A stretch of 64,000 nucleotides of DNA from Aurantiochytrium sp. KH105 (taxonomy: Eukaryota; Sar; Bigyra; Thraustochytrida; Thraustochytriidae), in assembly GCA_003116975.1 (NCBI GenBank), contig BGKB01000005.1, forward strand, positions 439,880-503,879, in the 5' to 3' direction. This document shows, in pieces, positions 28,747 to 39,139 of this stretch. A model generated the notes under the pieces. That model saw only the letters and a list, made by a program, of their open reading frames with translations, ran no database searches and was not told the origin of the DNA. Within the stretch, counting starts at the first letter, position 1, and each line of letters starts with the position of its first letter. Made by a program: the position numbers and the translations under genes.

Positions 28747-31566
28747 CCCACATGATGCCGCCGTGTCCGGCCGCGTCGTCGGCTGACCCTGCCTGCCCCC
28801 CGCACAACTCGCGCAACCCGCGCAACCCGCGCAACGCGAGCCGCCCGCGGGGTCGTGCCGCCGAGGTTTCTCGGGTTCCGCCCCGTTCGTCGGGGCGGGA
28901 GGTAGGGGAGCTCACAGGCTGAGGAAAAGTTTTCTCGCGCGCAGGGGGGGGGAGAGCGCCGCGCGCGCGTCGGGCTGCGGCGGCGCATACAAGCAATCAT
29001 GAGGTATGCGGGAGACTTGTAGCGTCTGGGCTGTGCGAGGCGGTGTCCGTCGCGCTAGGAGGGTCTAGGCGCGCGCTAGGCGCTGAGAGAACCGCCTGTT
29101 CTGTGCGTCATGGCTTGCTTGTGATAGCACAAGACGTCGTCGCCGCCTCCCTACTGAGAGTGAGTCTGAGTCGTGGAAAAATAACAGACTCAACAGACCA
29201 GAGATTTTTTGATTTTAAAATGTTTTTCAAAACAAACGGGTTGTCTGTTTCGGCCGGCCACGGGCGATCTTTTTTCATTCTCTACTCGCAGTCGCAGTCA
29301 GTATAGGCCTACTCGCGGTCGATGATTCGCTCCGAATTCGTTGATCGTCATCGGCCAGGCGCGACGCTTCGAGCGCAAAAACATCCGACGGGGCGGCCGG
29401 TGCGGCTTTGTTCGGCCTGTACGGACAGCTGCAGCGCAATCGCGATCGCAACGGCGCACCAACTTGATACTACTACGACCCCTAGGAAAAAGAAAAGGGA
29501 AAGAATAGAAAAGGAAAAAGAGCTCGTTCTGGATTTTTTGAAAAGAAAGAATCCTTTTGGCCGAGCGCCCGCGTCAACTTGGCCAACCCAGTGGCCGGCC
29601 ACCGGCTAGCCAGGGGCGGCACGTCGTCCAACGACCAAGAAACCAGCCAGCTAGCTGCAGCTGCAGCCAGCGAGCGAGCGGCCGCGCGAGGAGGTACACT
29701 TCGGCAGGCAGGCAGGCAGGCCGGCAGTTTGGGCAGGACAGAGAACGGCCGCCCGACATGGAGACCAAAAGTTCAAAAAATAATAACGCCGGTCTGAATT
29801 CACGTAGAGTAGCCTAGCAGCCGGGCCTGCCCTGGTCGGTCGGCTTTGGCCTCTGCGCCTTCCAAGGCCTCCAACCAAGAAGCACCGCGGCAGCATGCAG
29901 TGCAGCTGGCATCGGCCGGCATCCACGCCAGCCGCCGCTAGCTGCAGCTGGCTGTCCTGCCTGCCCAACGGCACGCACGCGAGCGAATTAGCGAGCAAGC
30001 AAGCAAGCGAGGGAGCGAGCAAGCAAGCAAAAGCGAGCGCTCAACTGCTCTTGTGTCGCGCGGTCTGTGTCTCATGCGCGCCCGCTGCTGCCTGCTTGCT
30101 TGCCAGCTTTCCCGTCTGCTACTAGTAGTAACTTTGGGGATACCATTGTGAGCTCGACTGTGGGCCAGAGGGAACCGCCGCGGAAGCTGAGCGGCGCCGT
30201 TCTCTCTCTCTCCCCCCCCCCCTCTCCGGAGCCGCCCCGAGCCCGGCCGCGGTTCGTTCGTTCGTTCACCTGCCGCTGCCAGCCTCGCGCTTCGATTCTC
30301 TTTCGCGCTCGGCCTCGCTCGAAGCCGCCCGCCCCGGCCCTGTGGCGCGCAACCCGCCGCGTCCAGCGCCGGGGAGCGCGAAGCTCGAGGCTCGAAGCCG
30401 CGCGTGGCCCTCGCGACTTCCTGATCTAGCACCGTCTGCGGAGCGACCCGCCAGAGGAGAGGGAGGGAGAGAAAGAAGTAAAGTGTCGATCAGCCGGGTG
30501 ACCTCGCTCGCCTTGCCTGCTTTGGTTGCTGCGTGCTTCGTTCGACCTCTCCTCCGAAGTTCGAAGCACTGCGGCCCCTCGCTCGCCTCGCCCGCGCGCT
30601 TGGCCTCGCTCGCCAGCGCCAGCCAAGCTCGCGCACGACGGTCCGGCGAGGCTCGCAAGATTCGCTTGATGCGTCTCGCACTGGCCGATGCGACTCGCCT
30701 CGCCTAAACCAGTTTCGGACGCTGAGGCTGTGTCCAAAAGGGACGCGCTGCGTGCAAAACCCTGAGGCCGAGCCGGGCTGAGGCGCCTCGCAGTTCGTTA
30801 GTTCGTCGCAGTCGCCCGCCGCTCCGAGGCCGCGGGCACTGGCCATGGTGGCTGCCGGCGCGGCCGCGTGAGGCGGTCGAGGTGCGGCCGCAGCGCCACG
30901 CCTGCCGCGCTCAGCTCGACGGGGCGCGTGGGACGCTTATCCGATGCACGCGATCGACGATGGGCTCCGTCGAGATATACAGACCCGTGGCAGCAGGAAA
31001 AAAGAAAAAAGAAAAGAAAAAAAGCGCCGCTGCAAGGCTGTGCTTGCAGGGGGGCATCACGACCTCGGCGCCTTGCTCTGGCCGGCCTTCTTCCCCCGCG
31101 TGAAGCCGAAGAACCGCGACGGCGGCCGAGGCCACGGCGGCCAGGGCGCCGGCGGGTTCGAGTTTTCGGGCGAGCGAGCGAGCAAGCGATAGCAACTGCA
31201 AGCAACAGCAAGTCTTCGGCCAGGCGTGCGTAGACGACGTAATTCTGATTGAGGATTTTCTATCTTTCATCTTCGAAATCCGCACGAGTTTCGAAATTCA
31301 AACCAAACGCGGGAAAGATCGACCTGCCGCTGCCTTGGCTCTCGCGTCCAAAGCGAGCTGGCCGCCGCCGCCGACGACGACCCGCGTCCGCGTCCGCCCC
31401 GCCTGCCGCTGCCGGCAGCGGCCGATGCAGCCCCCCTCCTCCCTCCCCTCCTCTCCCCCCGCGTCCGCGTCTGCCCACTGCGCGGCGCGACTCGGGCGGG
31501 ACTGCGCGAGCTGAGCGAGGCCGAGGCGGCCGGCACGCCGCCTCCACCTTGCGTGCCGCGGACGAC

Positions 31567-31567
<1 letters not shown>

Positions 31568-31600
<33 letters not shown>

Positions 31601-31601
31601 A
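31568..31601. repeat. CTG/CAG triplet repeat, about 11 units
   Basis: A pure (TGC)n run on the plus strand in gene-free DNA, not part of a supportable coding sequence. Confidence 0.9.
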
Positions 31602-31670
31602 TGCGAGGGCGTTCTCTCCGGCACAGGTCACTCTGCAGCGCAGCGTGCTGCGGAAGTCCTGAGGCCGAGC

Positions 31671-31712
31671 TTCGAGGATTCGCTTCGAGGATTCGCCTCG
31701 AGGATTCGCTTC
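31671..31712. repeat. 13-bp tandem repeat, three copies
   Basis: Three head-to-tail copies of TTCGAGGATTCGC at 31671, 31684 and 31697 (the third begins CTCG), followed by a partial fourth. Each unit contains a TCGA palindrome. Confidence 0.85.
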
Positions 31713-31871
31713 GTCGCGCGCCGCATCAGTATCCTTGCGGTGCCCTGCTCCGGCGCTGCCGATCCGGGCGACCGCGTCAAGGCCTGGCCATGGCGAGTTG
31801 ATTGCGCGCAAGATCGGCGCGGGACGAGCTCCAGCTCGGCACGCGCGCGGACGTCTCCGTTTTCAAAATTC

Positions 31872-31900
31872 GCAACAACAACAACAACAACAACAACAAC
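31872..31900. repeat. CAA triplet repeat
   Basis: About nine ACA/CAA units followed by GACAACGAG, in gene-free DNA. Confidence 0.85.
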
Positions 31901-33860
31901 GACAACGAGCAGGGTTGCAAGCCAGGGGCAGGTAGGTATAATGCACACGCATGCATCTACACCTCGAGCACCGGGAAGACAGACTTCGAGGGCGGAGCGG
32001 CGCGGCCTCTAGAAGAAAGCTAATAGCGGGGAGGGAGTAGCGGCTGGCTGCTTGCCACCGCTCCGATCGTCTCGCCGCCTGCCCTCGGCCTGAATCGGCG
32101 CGGCACGATCTTGGCCTTCTGTGCTGGCTGCCGCTTCAGCTGGCTGGCTGGCTGCTGCTGCTTACAAAAATCGGCCAAGCAGCGCGGCAGCTGTGCTGCG
32201 GCACGCATCGCATCGATCGCATCGATCGCAACGATCTTGCGGAACCTCGCCTCGTCCGGGAAGAAGAAGGCACGCAGAAAGAAAGAATGGACGAATGAAT
32301 GAAAAGAAGGAAGCCAAGCTGGCTGGCAACGATCTGGCAGCTAGCTACAAGGGCGAGAGTCCGTCCTTCCAGGCCCGCTCGAGAGGACTTCCGACGTCGC
32401 ATCGTCTCGCGGCCAAAAGAAATTGGCGCAGACTCCGACCAACACTGCCATCAAAGCCGCGCCCGAGCCGCGAAGCCGGCCCAGGCCGCGAAGCCGCGAA
32501 GCCGCCACATCGCTTCGCATCGCATCTTGCCGCCACGGAGACTCGCTTGCCTGTGATGCGCGCTAGCCCTGCTGCTGCAGCTGCTGCAGCTGCTGGCTGC
32601 GGGCCGAGGCCGGCGCGGTGAGGACCCCGGCCCGGACAGGCCAGGCCAGCGCAGGGCGCGCGCCCTCCCGTCCTCGCGAGCGAGGCGGGGGGGAGGCGCG
32701 CGCCCCGGTCCGCGGTACGGGCCGCGGCGGTATGGGCGGCATAGGCGGCGAGCGGGAGGGCGCGGTCCTGGCAGCGGCCGGGGCGCGAGGCGGGCGCCTC
32801 CCGCGCGTCACCGGCCGGTCACACCTCGCTGCTGCGGGGGAAGCTGTGGCCGCGGAAAGGGAGGGTCGGAGGCCCGAGTGTGGGAGGCGGTGCGGTAGGT
32901 GAAGAAAGCCGTCGGAAAGCACGGAGAGAAGCTGGTGCGCGCGAAGCAGCGGGCTGCTGGATGCTTGCGGAGAGAGGGCTGCGCGGACTGGCACGGAGTG
33001 CGGGGAGGGGGTGCGAGCGTGCGTCTGCGAGACGAAGCGAGGGCGCAATAAGGCAAGTAGGCAGACAGTAAGATAAGCAAGCATCCAGGAAGGCCGAGGA
33101 GGCGTCTCGCAGCGGCGAAGAGCGAGCGAGCGAGCGAGATACACTAGAGGCTACGCCCGCCCTACGCGTGGGACGGACGCACGGACGCGCGGACGGACGG
33201 AGCGGCGCACGGCACACGCACGCACGCACGCACGCTTGCCACGGTTGCTTTCTTGCTTGTCTGGCCCGCTTTGTCCAAAAAATTCAAAAATCCAAATTCA
33301 AATCAATTTTTTCTTTTCTTCCCTTCCTCAATAGATTCAGCCTCTCCCTCTTTCTGTTCCACCGTCGACCGACCGACTAAAAGAAAAAAAATATGAAAAA
33401 AAGTATGATAACGAATGTAAAAAAATGAAAACAAGGACTTGGAAGCCAAGCGGTGCGGGGGAAAACTGCTCGCGCCGAGGCGCTAACGAAAGGGACCGAG
33501 TCGCTCTGTCTCGCGGCCAACAGACGCAGCGGGACGCACCGTCTGCGTCCCGGCGCCCCCATCTTGGCTGCGTCTGCGACTGCGTCTCCTTCTTGGACTT
33601 CTCCTCCTCCGGCTTGCCGCTCTTCTTCAAGTTCTTCTTCTTCTTCAAGCTCTTCTTCTCCGGGTTCTTCTCCAAGCTCGTCGCCTGCGGCGGGCTTGCC
33701 GCCGCCCCCGTCTCCGCGGCTCCGGCGCCCGGCAAAGCCCCGCCGAGCGTGCCTGAAGCGAGCGACCCCGCGCGGGGTGCTCGAACCGGCGCATCGGCCT
33801 CGACGAAGGCAAGGCGCAGAGAGAGAGCGGGCTCGCGCCGGGCCCGCGCACGTGCAGCCG

Positions 33861-33898
33861 CAGCTCAGCTCAGCTCGGCTCAGCTCAGCTCAGCTCGC
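33861..33898. repeat. AGCTC pentanucleotide repeat
   Basis: About seven near-perfect 5-bp units with one G substitution in the middle. The motif resembles mammalian class-switch units only by coincidence of sequence. Confidence 0.8.
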
Positions 33899-35186
33899 AG
33901 TCGCCGTCGCGCGCTCGGCCTCAGGCGTGCCGGCGTCAGCGTCGCCCGCCCGCACGCTCGCACGCTCGCACGCGCGGGTGGGCGGCTGCGGCTTGCAGGC
34001 GCAGGAGCGTAGGCAGCGTGGTACATGCACCTCAATTTCTCCATCGCCATCACCATCAACCAATCGGCGTCGCCAGCCCGCGACGCAGGAGGCACAGGCG
34101 GTAGGCTCGCGCGCGGGCGCGGGCGCGGGCGCTCGCCTGGCGGGCGCGGCCGGCAGAGCAGAGCAGAGCAGCACGGCGTCGACGCGCTCCTGACGCGGCG
34201 GGCGGCGTGCCGCGGGGCTTCCCAGGAAGCGCGGCGCCAACGCCGGCGTTGCGCTGCTCTGCACTGCACTGCGCGCTAAAACAGAAAGAGAAAGAAAACC
34301 GGGAGCGCGTGAAGGAGGGCAAAAGCGAAAGCGAAAGGCGCAGCAAGAGTGCAACAGCCTCGCGTCGCAGTCGCGTCGCGCTGGAAACGGACCCGAGCAA
34401 CGGCAGCGGTGCGGCAGCGGCTAGCCTGAACAGAGCAGGCGCGCGTCGACGCGTCCCGAGGTTCCGGTTTTTCCTGCGTGCACACGGACCGAGGTCGCGA
34501 GAGCAAGTGCCCAAAGCGACGCCGAGCCGGTGCGTGAGAGCGCCACACTGCGCGCTTACAAAGCAAGGTGCAGCCAGCAGTGAGTGACGGCAGCGGTTGC
34601 GGCAGCAGCAGCAGCTGGCAGTGCAGACCGCTGCAGCACTGCGCAGCCTCCGCCTCTGCGCAGGAGGAGGGAGCGAGAAAACGGAGGACCAGAGCAAAGC
34701 TGTTGCCGGGAGCAGCGAGCACATCTACCGACCAGCCGGGGGCGCTCCGCGGTGCTGGCTTGGCCGCACGCAGCCCTGCGGTGCTCGAGCGGCATTCGTT
34801 TTTTTATCTCTTGCAAGTTTTCGCGGCCTCGACCGCTCGCGAGGCTGAGACGAGATTCGCTGTCGCAGTCGCTGCCGAGGCTTCGTTCGAGGAGGGGTTT
34901 TCGTTGGCGGTGCAGGCTGTGCCGTCGCCGAGCGGCTCGAGCTTGTTTGTGCCGAGGCCGAAACTGAGGCCAAGCTAAGCGAGCCTGCAGACGCAAACTG
35001 ACACATACCGCAGCCCGGTCAAGCCAATACACACCGCCCTCACTGCCTGCACAACTCGTATACAGGACAGCCGATTCCCGATTCCGTTGGTTTGGGTTGA
35101 TTGGTTGGTTAGTGGCAGTAGTAGTAGTAGTACCAAGTTTGCAAGCGAGCGGTCTCCGAGCGTCCATTTTCAAGCCAAGCCTAACG

Positions 35187-36134
35187 ATGACGCAGCCAGC
35201 CTCGGGAAACGTCGCCGCCCTGCAACTCATGGCCGTTGCCGTCTGTGCAGGAGCTCTCCTCGCAAGAGCTCGAGCACGAGCTCTCGAAACCACAGCGCTC
35301 AGCAACATTGCCTCCGCCTACTGGACCATCGTCGAGAGGCGCGAAAAGGAACCCAAGCAAGACACCAAGGATGAAAGCTTTCCCGCGCACATTGTCCCAG
35401 ATCCATGCCTCGAGCCTGACAATGAAAATCTGGCCAAGCTTGGGCTCAAGCCCAACTATTGCTGGACTGACGTCGACATCAAGAATCAGCCCGAGCGTAA
35501 ACGCAAGCTCGTTCTTCTCGTGCGCCATGCCGAGGCCATTCACAACGTCGCAGAAAAGGCCGTAGGGAAAAAGGTTTGGAACGAAACCGAGGGGCTCAAG
35601 GAAAAGTATCTCGATGCGCCTCTCAATGACACCGGCCGAGCGCAAGCTGCCGCGCTCGCCGAAGCTGTCAAAGATGCCATTCAAAACAAGGGTCTTCACA
35701 TTGATGCCATTGTGCTTTCACCACTCGCGCGCGCTCTCGAAACCGCTCACATTGGCCTTGCGAGCGTCTGGGAAAACGTCCCCAAGGTTGCAGTCGAGCA
35801 TTGCCGCGAACGGTTTGGCATATGCCTTTCTGAAAAGCGCCGTCAAGCATCCGTCATGGCCGCCGATTACCCAGGCGTTGACTTTTCACGCATGCTCGTC
35901 TCCGACCATGACTCGTGGCATCGCGATGATTATCGCGAGACACCCGCAGATATTGAGCGCCGCGTTCATACCTTTTTCGACTGGCTCATCAACGAAACCC
36001 CTTGGGACCATGTCGCTGTGGTCACACACTCGGACTACATTGCGCATGCTCTACAAGCGCTTGGGGCTCCCTGGCATTGGCCTGCCAATGGCGAACTCGT
36101 TCCAGTCGTCGTCGAGGCCAACATCTCAAACTGA
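35187..36134 (+). CDS. Histidine phosphatase (phosphoglycerate-mutase-like), membrane-anchored or secreted N-terminus
   Basis: A 315-residue protein from the ATG at 35187; upstream codons in frame are non-ATG. Residues 11-30 (ALQLMAVAVCAGALLARARA) form a hydrophobic stretch followed by arginines, suggesting a signal anchor. The histidine-phosphatase core follows: LVRHAEAIHN with nucleophile His114 and Arg113, LNDTGRAQA, SPLARALETA with the phosphate-pocket Arg182, ERFG near 208-211, and VVTHSDYIAHAL with the second catalytic His281. The RHAEAIHN form occurs in a eukaryotic group of broad-specificity phosphatases rather than glycolytic mutases. The substrate is unknown. It begins right after the long gene-free stretch. 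Confidence 0.88.
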   Translation: MTQPASGNVAALQLMAVAVCAGALLARARARALETTALSNIASAYWTIVERREKEPKQDTKDESFPAHIVPDPCLEPDNENLAKLGLKPNYCWTDVDIKNQPERKRKLVLLVRHAEAIHNVAEKAVGKKVWNETEGLKEKYLDAPLNDTGRAQAAALAEAVKDAIQNKGLHIDAIVLSPLARALETAHIGLASVWENVPKVAVEHCRERFGICLSEKRRQASVMAADYPGVDFSRMLVSDHDSWHRDDYRETPADIERRVHTFFDWLINETPWDHVAVVTHSDYIAHALQALGAPWHWPANGELVPVVVEANISN

Positions 36135-37065
36135 TTCATCTATTTATCTTGCTCAAGTCTATGAGGCCACGTACTCTTAAAATCATCTTTGCAATTCTGC
36201 AATGTCAATCTTTCCTCAGAAAATGATATGATGACAGTCTTGCTGGGATAGATTTGGATGAGCGGGACTATACGTCCAAATCGCTCACTTCTTCTCTGTC
36301 CTCAAGAAGATAAGAAATTCTTGAGGAACAAAATGCTGCGAGTCGAGAAAGACGAACAAACGACACTGCCGACGAAATTTCTGTTTCCGGGTTGAGCGCG
36401 GAGGTGCGCAAACAAAACACACTGCAGAAACACATGCAAACAAACGACAAAATGCATTGAAACGCTCGAGACTTGCAGCAATGATGACGCGTTCGACATA
36501 TTGCTACTTCCAACTTGATCACAGCGCACAAGAGCACGTGGTTTTACGTTTGATAAATAACATCAAAGAATTCGAGAAGAAAACGTCAAAGAACTTAAGA
36601 AACTTTCGATGTGACCGTGGAGATTAGCCGGCATAGATTGCAAACCGGAATGAGACCAGGCGTCGTGCTATCGAAGAGCTGGACCGCGACAGAAGAGTGA
36701 TGCTTGTTGTCCAATCAAGGAAAAGCAAAAGATGTCAGGAGATGCATGTATAAGGTACTCTTCACATGGCAAAAGCCAACAGGCCAAACAATAACCTTGG
36801 AGCAGTATCTAGCTCCATCCAGAAAAGGTAATACGCTGCCGCGACAGCAGCTTCGACTCGCTTCTCTGAGTCTCAAGTCGCAGCAGATGAGGCTGCCCGT
36901 AATTCACGCAAGGATGAGCAAAAGATTTCACGAGATGCATTTATAAGGTACTCTCTACATGGCGAAAGCCAACAGGCCAAACAACAACATTGGAGCAGTA
37001 TCTAGCTCCATCCAAAAAAGGTAATACGCTGCCGCGATAGCAGCTTCAACTCGCTTCTCTGAGTC
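36135..37065. other. Convergent spacer with a partial tandem duplication
   Basis: About 930 bp between the converging phosphatase and coiled-coil genes. The right part, from 36716, is a second copy of the coiled-coil gene's last codons and 3' flank, listed separately. The left part is AT-richer with no coding signal. Confidence 0.6.
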
Positions 37066-37103
37066 TCAAGCCGCAGCAGATGAGGCTGCCCGTAATTCAC
37101 GCA
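36716..37103. repeat. Tandem direct repeat of about 193 bp, two copies, overlapping the 3' end of the coiled-coil gene
   Basis: Copy 1 is about 36716-36907 and copy 2 about 36908-37103. Long identical blocks are obvious: GGAGCAGTATCTAGCTCCAT, GGTAATACGCTGCCGCGA and CGCTTCTCTGAGTCTCAAG. The copies differ by scattered substitutions and about 2 nt of length. Copy 2 contains the last codons and stop of the coiled-coil gene; copy 1 keeps equivalent codons reading RELRAASSAAT and a stop. The duplication therefore copied the gene's C-terminal codons plus 3' flank. Confidence 0.9.
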
Positions 37104-38685
37104 ACTTCGCTTCGAGCGCCTTGGCGTCCTTATGCGAGGCTTTTATAGCAGCGTCAGCGAGTGCACGCGTGCGTGGCGACGCTGCCGCTCGCAGTGGCTG
37201 ACGAATGACTCCCTGGGGCCGCGCCGCCATAGGACGTGGACTTTCCGGTCCCGAGGTCGTCGGCGCCAACGCGGAGAGTGTGGGAGGCCGCTCCTCGATG
37301 GGCAGAGGGCGTCGACGCTCCGGCACGCGGACCTTGGGCACCCCACGAGCGTACGCCTCGCGGGCCATTTGCCGCCCAAAGGCGAGAACCTCCTTGCGCT
37401 CGCGATCTCGTTTGGAAGCCTCGCAATCCGCAATAGCGCGTCGTGCAAGTTTGCCCACAGTAGAAGCTTCAACGCGCACACGTCCAGCGGTCACTGGACC
37501 TTCGGGGAGCGCGTGCACATTGTTGGCGTACGAACGCATGTGCTCCTCGATTTCTGCCACAGTCGGCTGCTTGTGCTGCTCGGCCAGTTCTCGTAGCTGC
37601 TGTCGACGCTCGTTTTCCAAAAGTTGCGTCTCCGCCATGAAACGCATTTCCAAGCGCTCATGCAACAGCGCCTTGGGCCGTCGCGCAGGTTGCAGACTTG
37701 CCTGAAGCCGCGCTTGCCTTTCCGCATGCTTTTCTCGCAATTCGGCCATCCATGCTGCGCGCTGTTGGGCTGTGGCCGCGGCTTCGCGTTGGAGTCGCTC
37801 CTCTGCAGCCATGGACCGTCGCGCCTCTGCTTCGCGTTCCGCCTCGCGCGTGGCATCCGCGCGTCTCGCTCGAGCACGTTCGAGGGCAAGTCTCTTGCGA
37901 CGCATTTTTGTCACCAGACGTCGCGCCTCGCGCGCGCGCTCGAGCTCCTCTTCGGGTACATGTCGTGCCATGCGCTCCTTCCATGCGGCAAGCTGCTTTG
38001 CCCGAGTCTCCAGCATTTCTGTCTCCTGGGCACGCTGCAAAGTCTCACGTTGGACTGCGACGATGCGCTTAACCTCCTCGGGCAGCGAGTCGGCCTCACC
38101 CATGCCATCGGCGCCCAAGCACGGATGATTTGCGGCATACTCTTGCATGGCGTCGACGGCTTCAGCGTGCGTTTCTTCGCCGCACTCGCCACACGAGCAG
38201 GCGTCCTCATGGTCTTCGCTTGTGGCGTTTAATTCATTCTCGACGGCTACATCGGCAGCTGCATGCCCCACCTTGCTGTCGTTGCCACGCTCAGTATCGT
38301 CCGCACCACTTTCAGTATTATCGATTGCAAAAGTCTTCTCGAGACTAGCCTCCTTGCCAGCATTTTCAGATGCTTGGTCAGCCAAGGCGCCATTCACCTC
38401 GTTCTTGCTTTCTTCATTGCTCGTGACCTCTTCTTGTTCCGCGTCCTTTTCCTCACCTTCCTCCTCTCCTTCTTCACGCTCTTCTTCTTCTTCTTCTTCT
38501 TCTTCTTCTTCTTCTTCTTCTTCTTCTTCATCTTCCTCAGCACTATCCCCTGCGTTGCTGGACGCAGCTTCTGTGCCTTCTTCGTGCGCGTCGTCACCTT
38601 GCTCCTCCTTCTCCGCCTCCTTCTCGCCGTTCGCCTCCATCGTGGCCGTCTCCGCCTCCACCTCGACGAGGTCACGCTCCGCCAT
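37066..38685 (-). CDS. Acidic/basic coiled-coil protein of unknown function
   Basis: A 539-residue protein from the ATG at 38683-38685; the frame upstream opens only through GTG. The first 150 residues are extremely acidic, with a long Glu run encoded by a CTT/GAA repeat at 38479-38529. A small cluster CSCGECGEE follows. From about residue 220 the protein is a long charged helix rich in Arg, Glu and Ala (ELERAREARRLVTKMRRKR, then REAEREAEARRSMAAEER), typical of a coiled coil. The section HERLEMRFMAETQLLENERR followed by PTVAEIEEHMRSYANNVHAL resembles conserved blocks of axonemal or centrosomal coiled-coil proteins, but I cannot name a family. The C-terminal codons lie within a tandem duplication. 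Confidence 0.7.
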   Translation of the reverse strand: MAERDLVEVEAETATMEANGEKEAEKEEQGDDAHEEGTEAASSNAGDSAEEDEEEEEEEEEEEEEEEEEREEGEEEGEEKDAEQEEVTSNEESKNEVNGALADQASENAGKEASLEKTFAIDNTESGADDTERGNDSKVGHAAADVAVENELNATSEDHEDACSCGECGEETHAEAVDAMQEYAANHPCLGADGMGEADSLPEEVKRIVAVQRETLQRAQETEMLETRAKQLAAWKERMARHVPEEELERAREARRLVTKMRRKRLALERARARRADATREAEREAEARRSMAAEERLQREAAATAQQRAAWMAELREKHAERQARLQASLQPARRPKALLHERLEMRFMAETQLLENERRQQLRELAEQHKQPTVAEIEEHMRSYANNVHALPEGPVTAGRVRVEASTVGKLARRAIADCEASKRDRERKEVLAFGRQMAREAYARGVPKVRVPERRRPLPIEERPPTLSALAPTTSGPESPRPMAARPQGVIRQPLRAAASPRTRALADAAIKASHKDAKALEAKLRELRAASSAAA

Positions 38686-39139
38686 GACGGACGCTCGCAG
38701 CGTCTTCGCGCTCTGCCCGCGCCTCTCCAAGCTGGCTCGGAGACATGAGAGGCCAATCGTGATGGACTCCTCGCGCGGCGTCCCGCGACGGGCCGGCCTG
38801 GACCCGGCTTGGACTCGCGAGCTCAGCTTGGCATCCGATCGAACGAACGGTCTCCGGCGCGGACCCGAGCCAGCCCCGCGCTGTCCCACCTGCCAGCAAA
38901 ACGAAAAGAAAAGAAAAAGAAAAACGAGGTGTGTACCCTGGCTGGCGACGGAAGTGTGTACTTTGAGAGCACCAACGTAGGCCAGGGCCTATTAGAAGTG
39001 TAGATAGACCTAGCGCGGTCCATTCCGGAGCCCGACATCCATGCGAGCTATGCTTGTGGATAAACTTATGAAAGAGTTGACCGACAAATTGTTCTCACTT
39101 ACATTAGGGGCACTAGCTAGCACGCTACGCCGAGCGAAT
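38686..39139. other. Spacer between the coiled-coil gene and the first b5/ACAD gene
   Basis: About 450 bp containing the promoter and leader of the coiled-coil gene and the 3' flank of the dehydrogenase gene, both on the minus strand. An A/G-rich run occurs near 38900-38925. No further feature is recognised. Confidence 0.5.

Larger units (their letters stand above)
26433..35186. other. About 8.75 kb of gene-poor, microsatellite-rich DNA
   Basis: No open frame here shows domains, membrane patterns or a composition other than that of its simple repeats. The stretch includes A/G-rich tracts (about 26760-26910 and 27770-27820), GAA, CTG and CAA triplet arrays, and 13-bp and 5-bp tandem units. 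It also has GCAAGCAAG and GCAGGCAGG runs near 29700-29725 and 29996-30040, and many CpG-rich blocks. The ends presumably contain the promoter and leader of the fusion gene (left) and of the phosphatase gene (right). It stands out against the otherwise compact gene spacing. A long non-coding RNA, an origin or a centromere-like element cannot be excluded from sequence alone. Confidence 0.6.
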
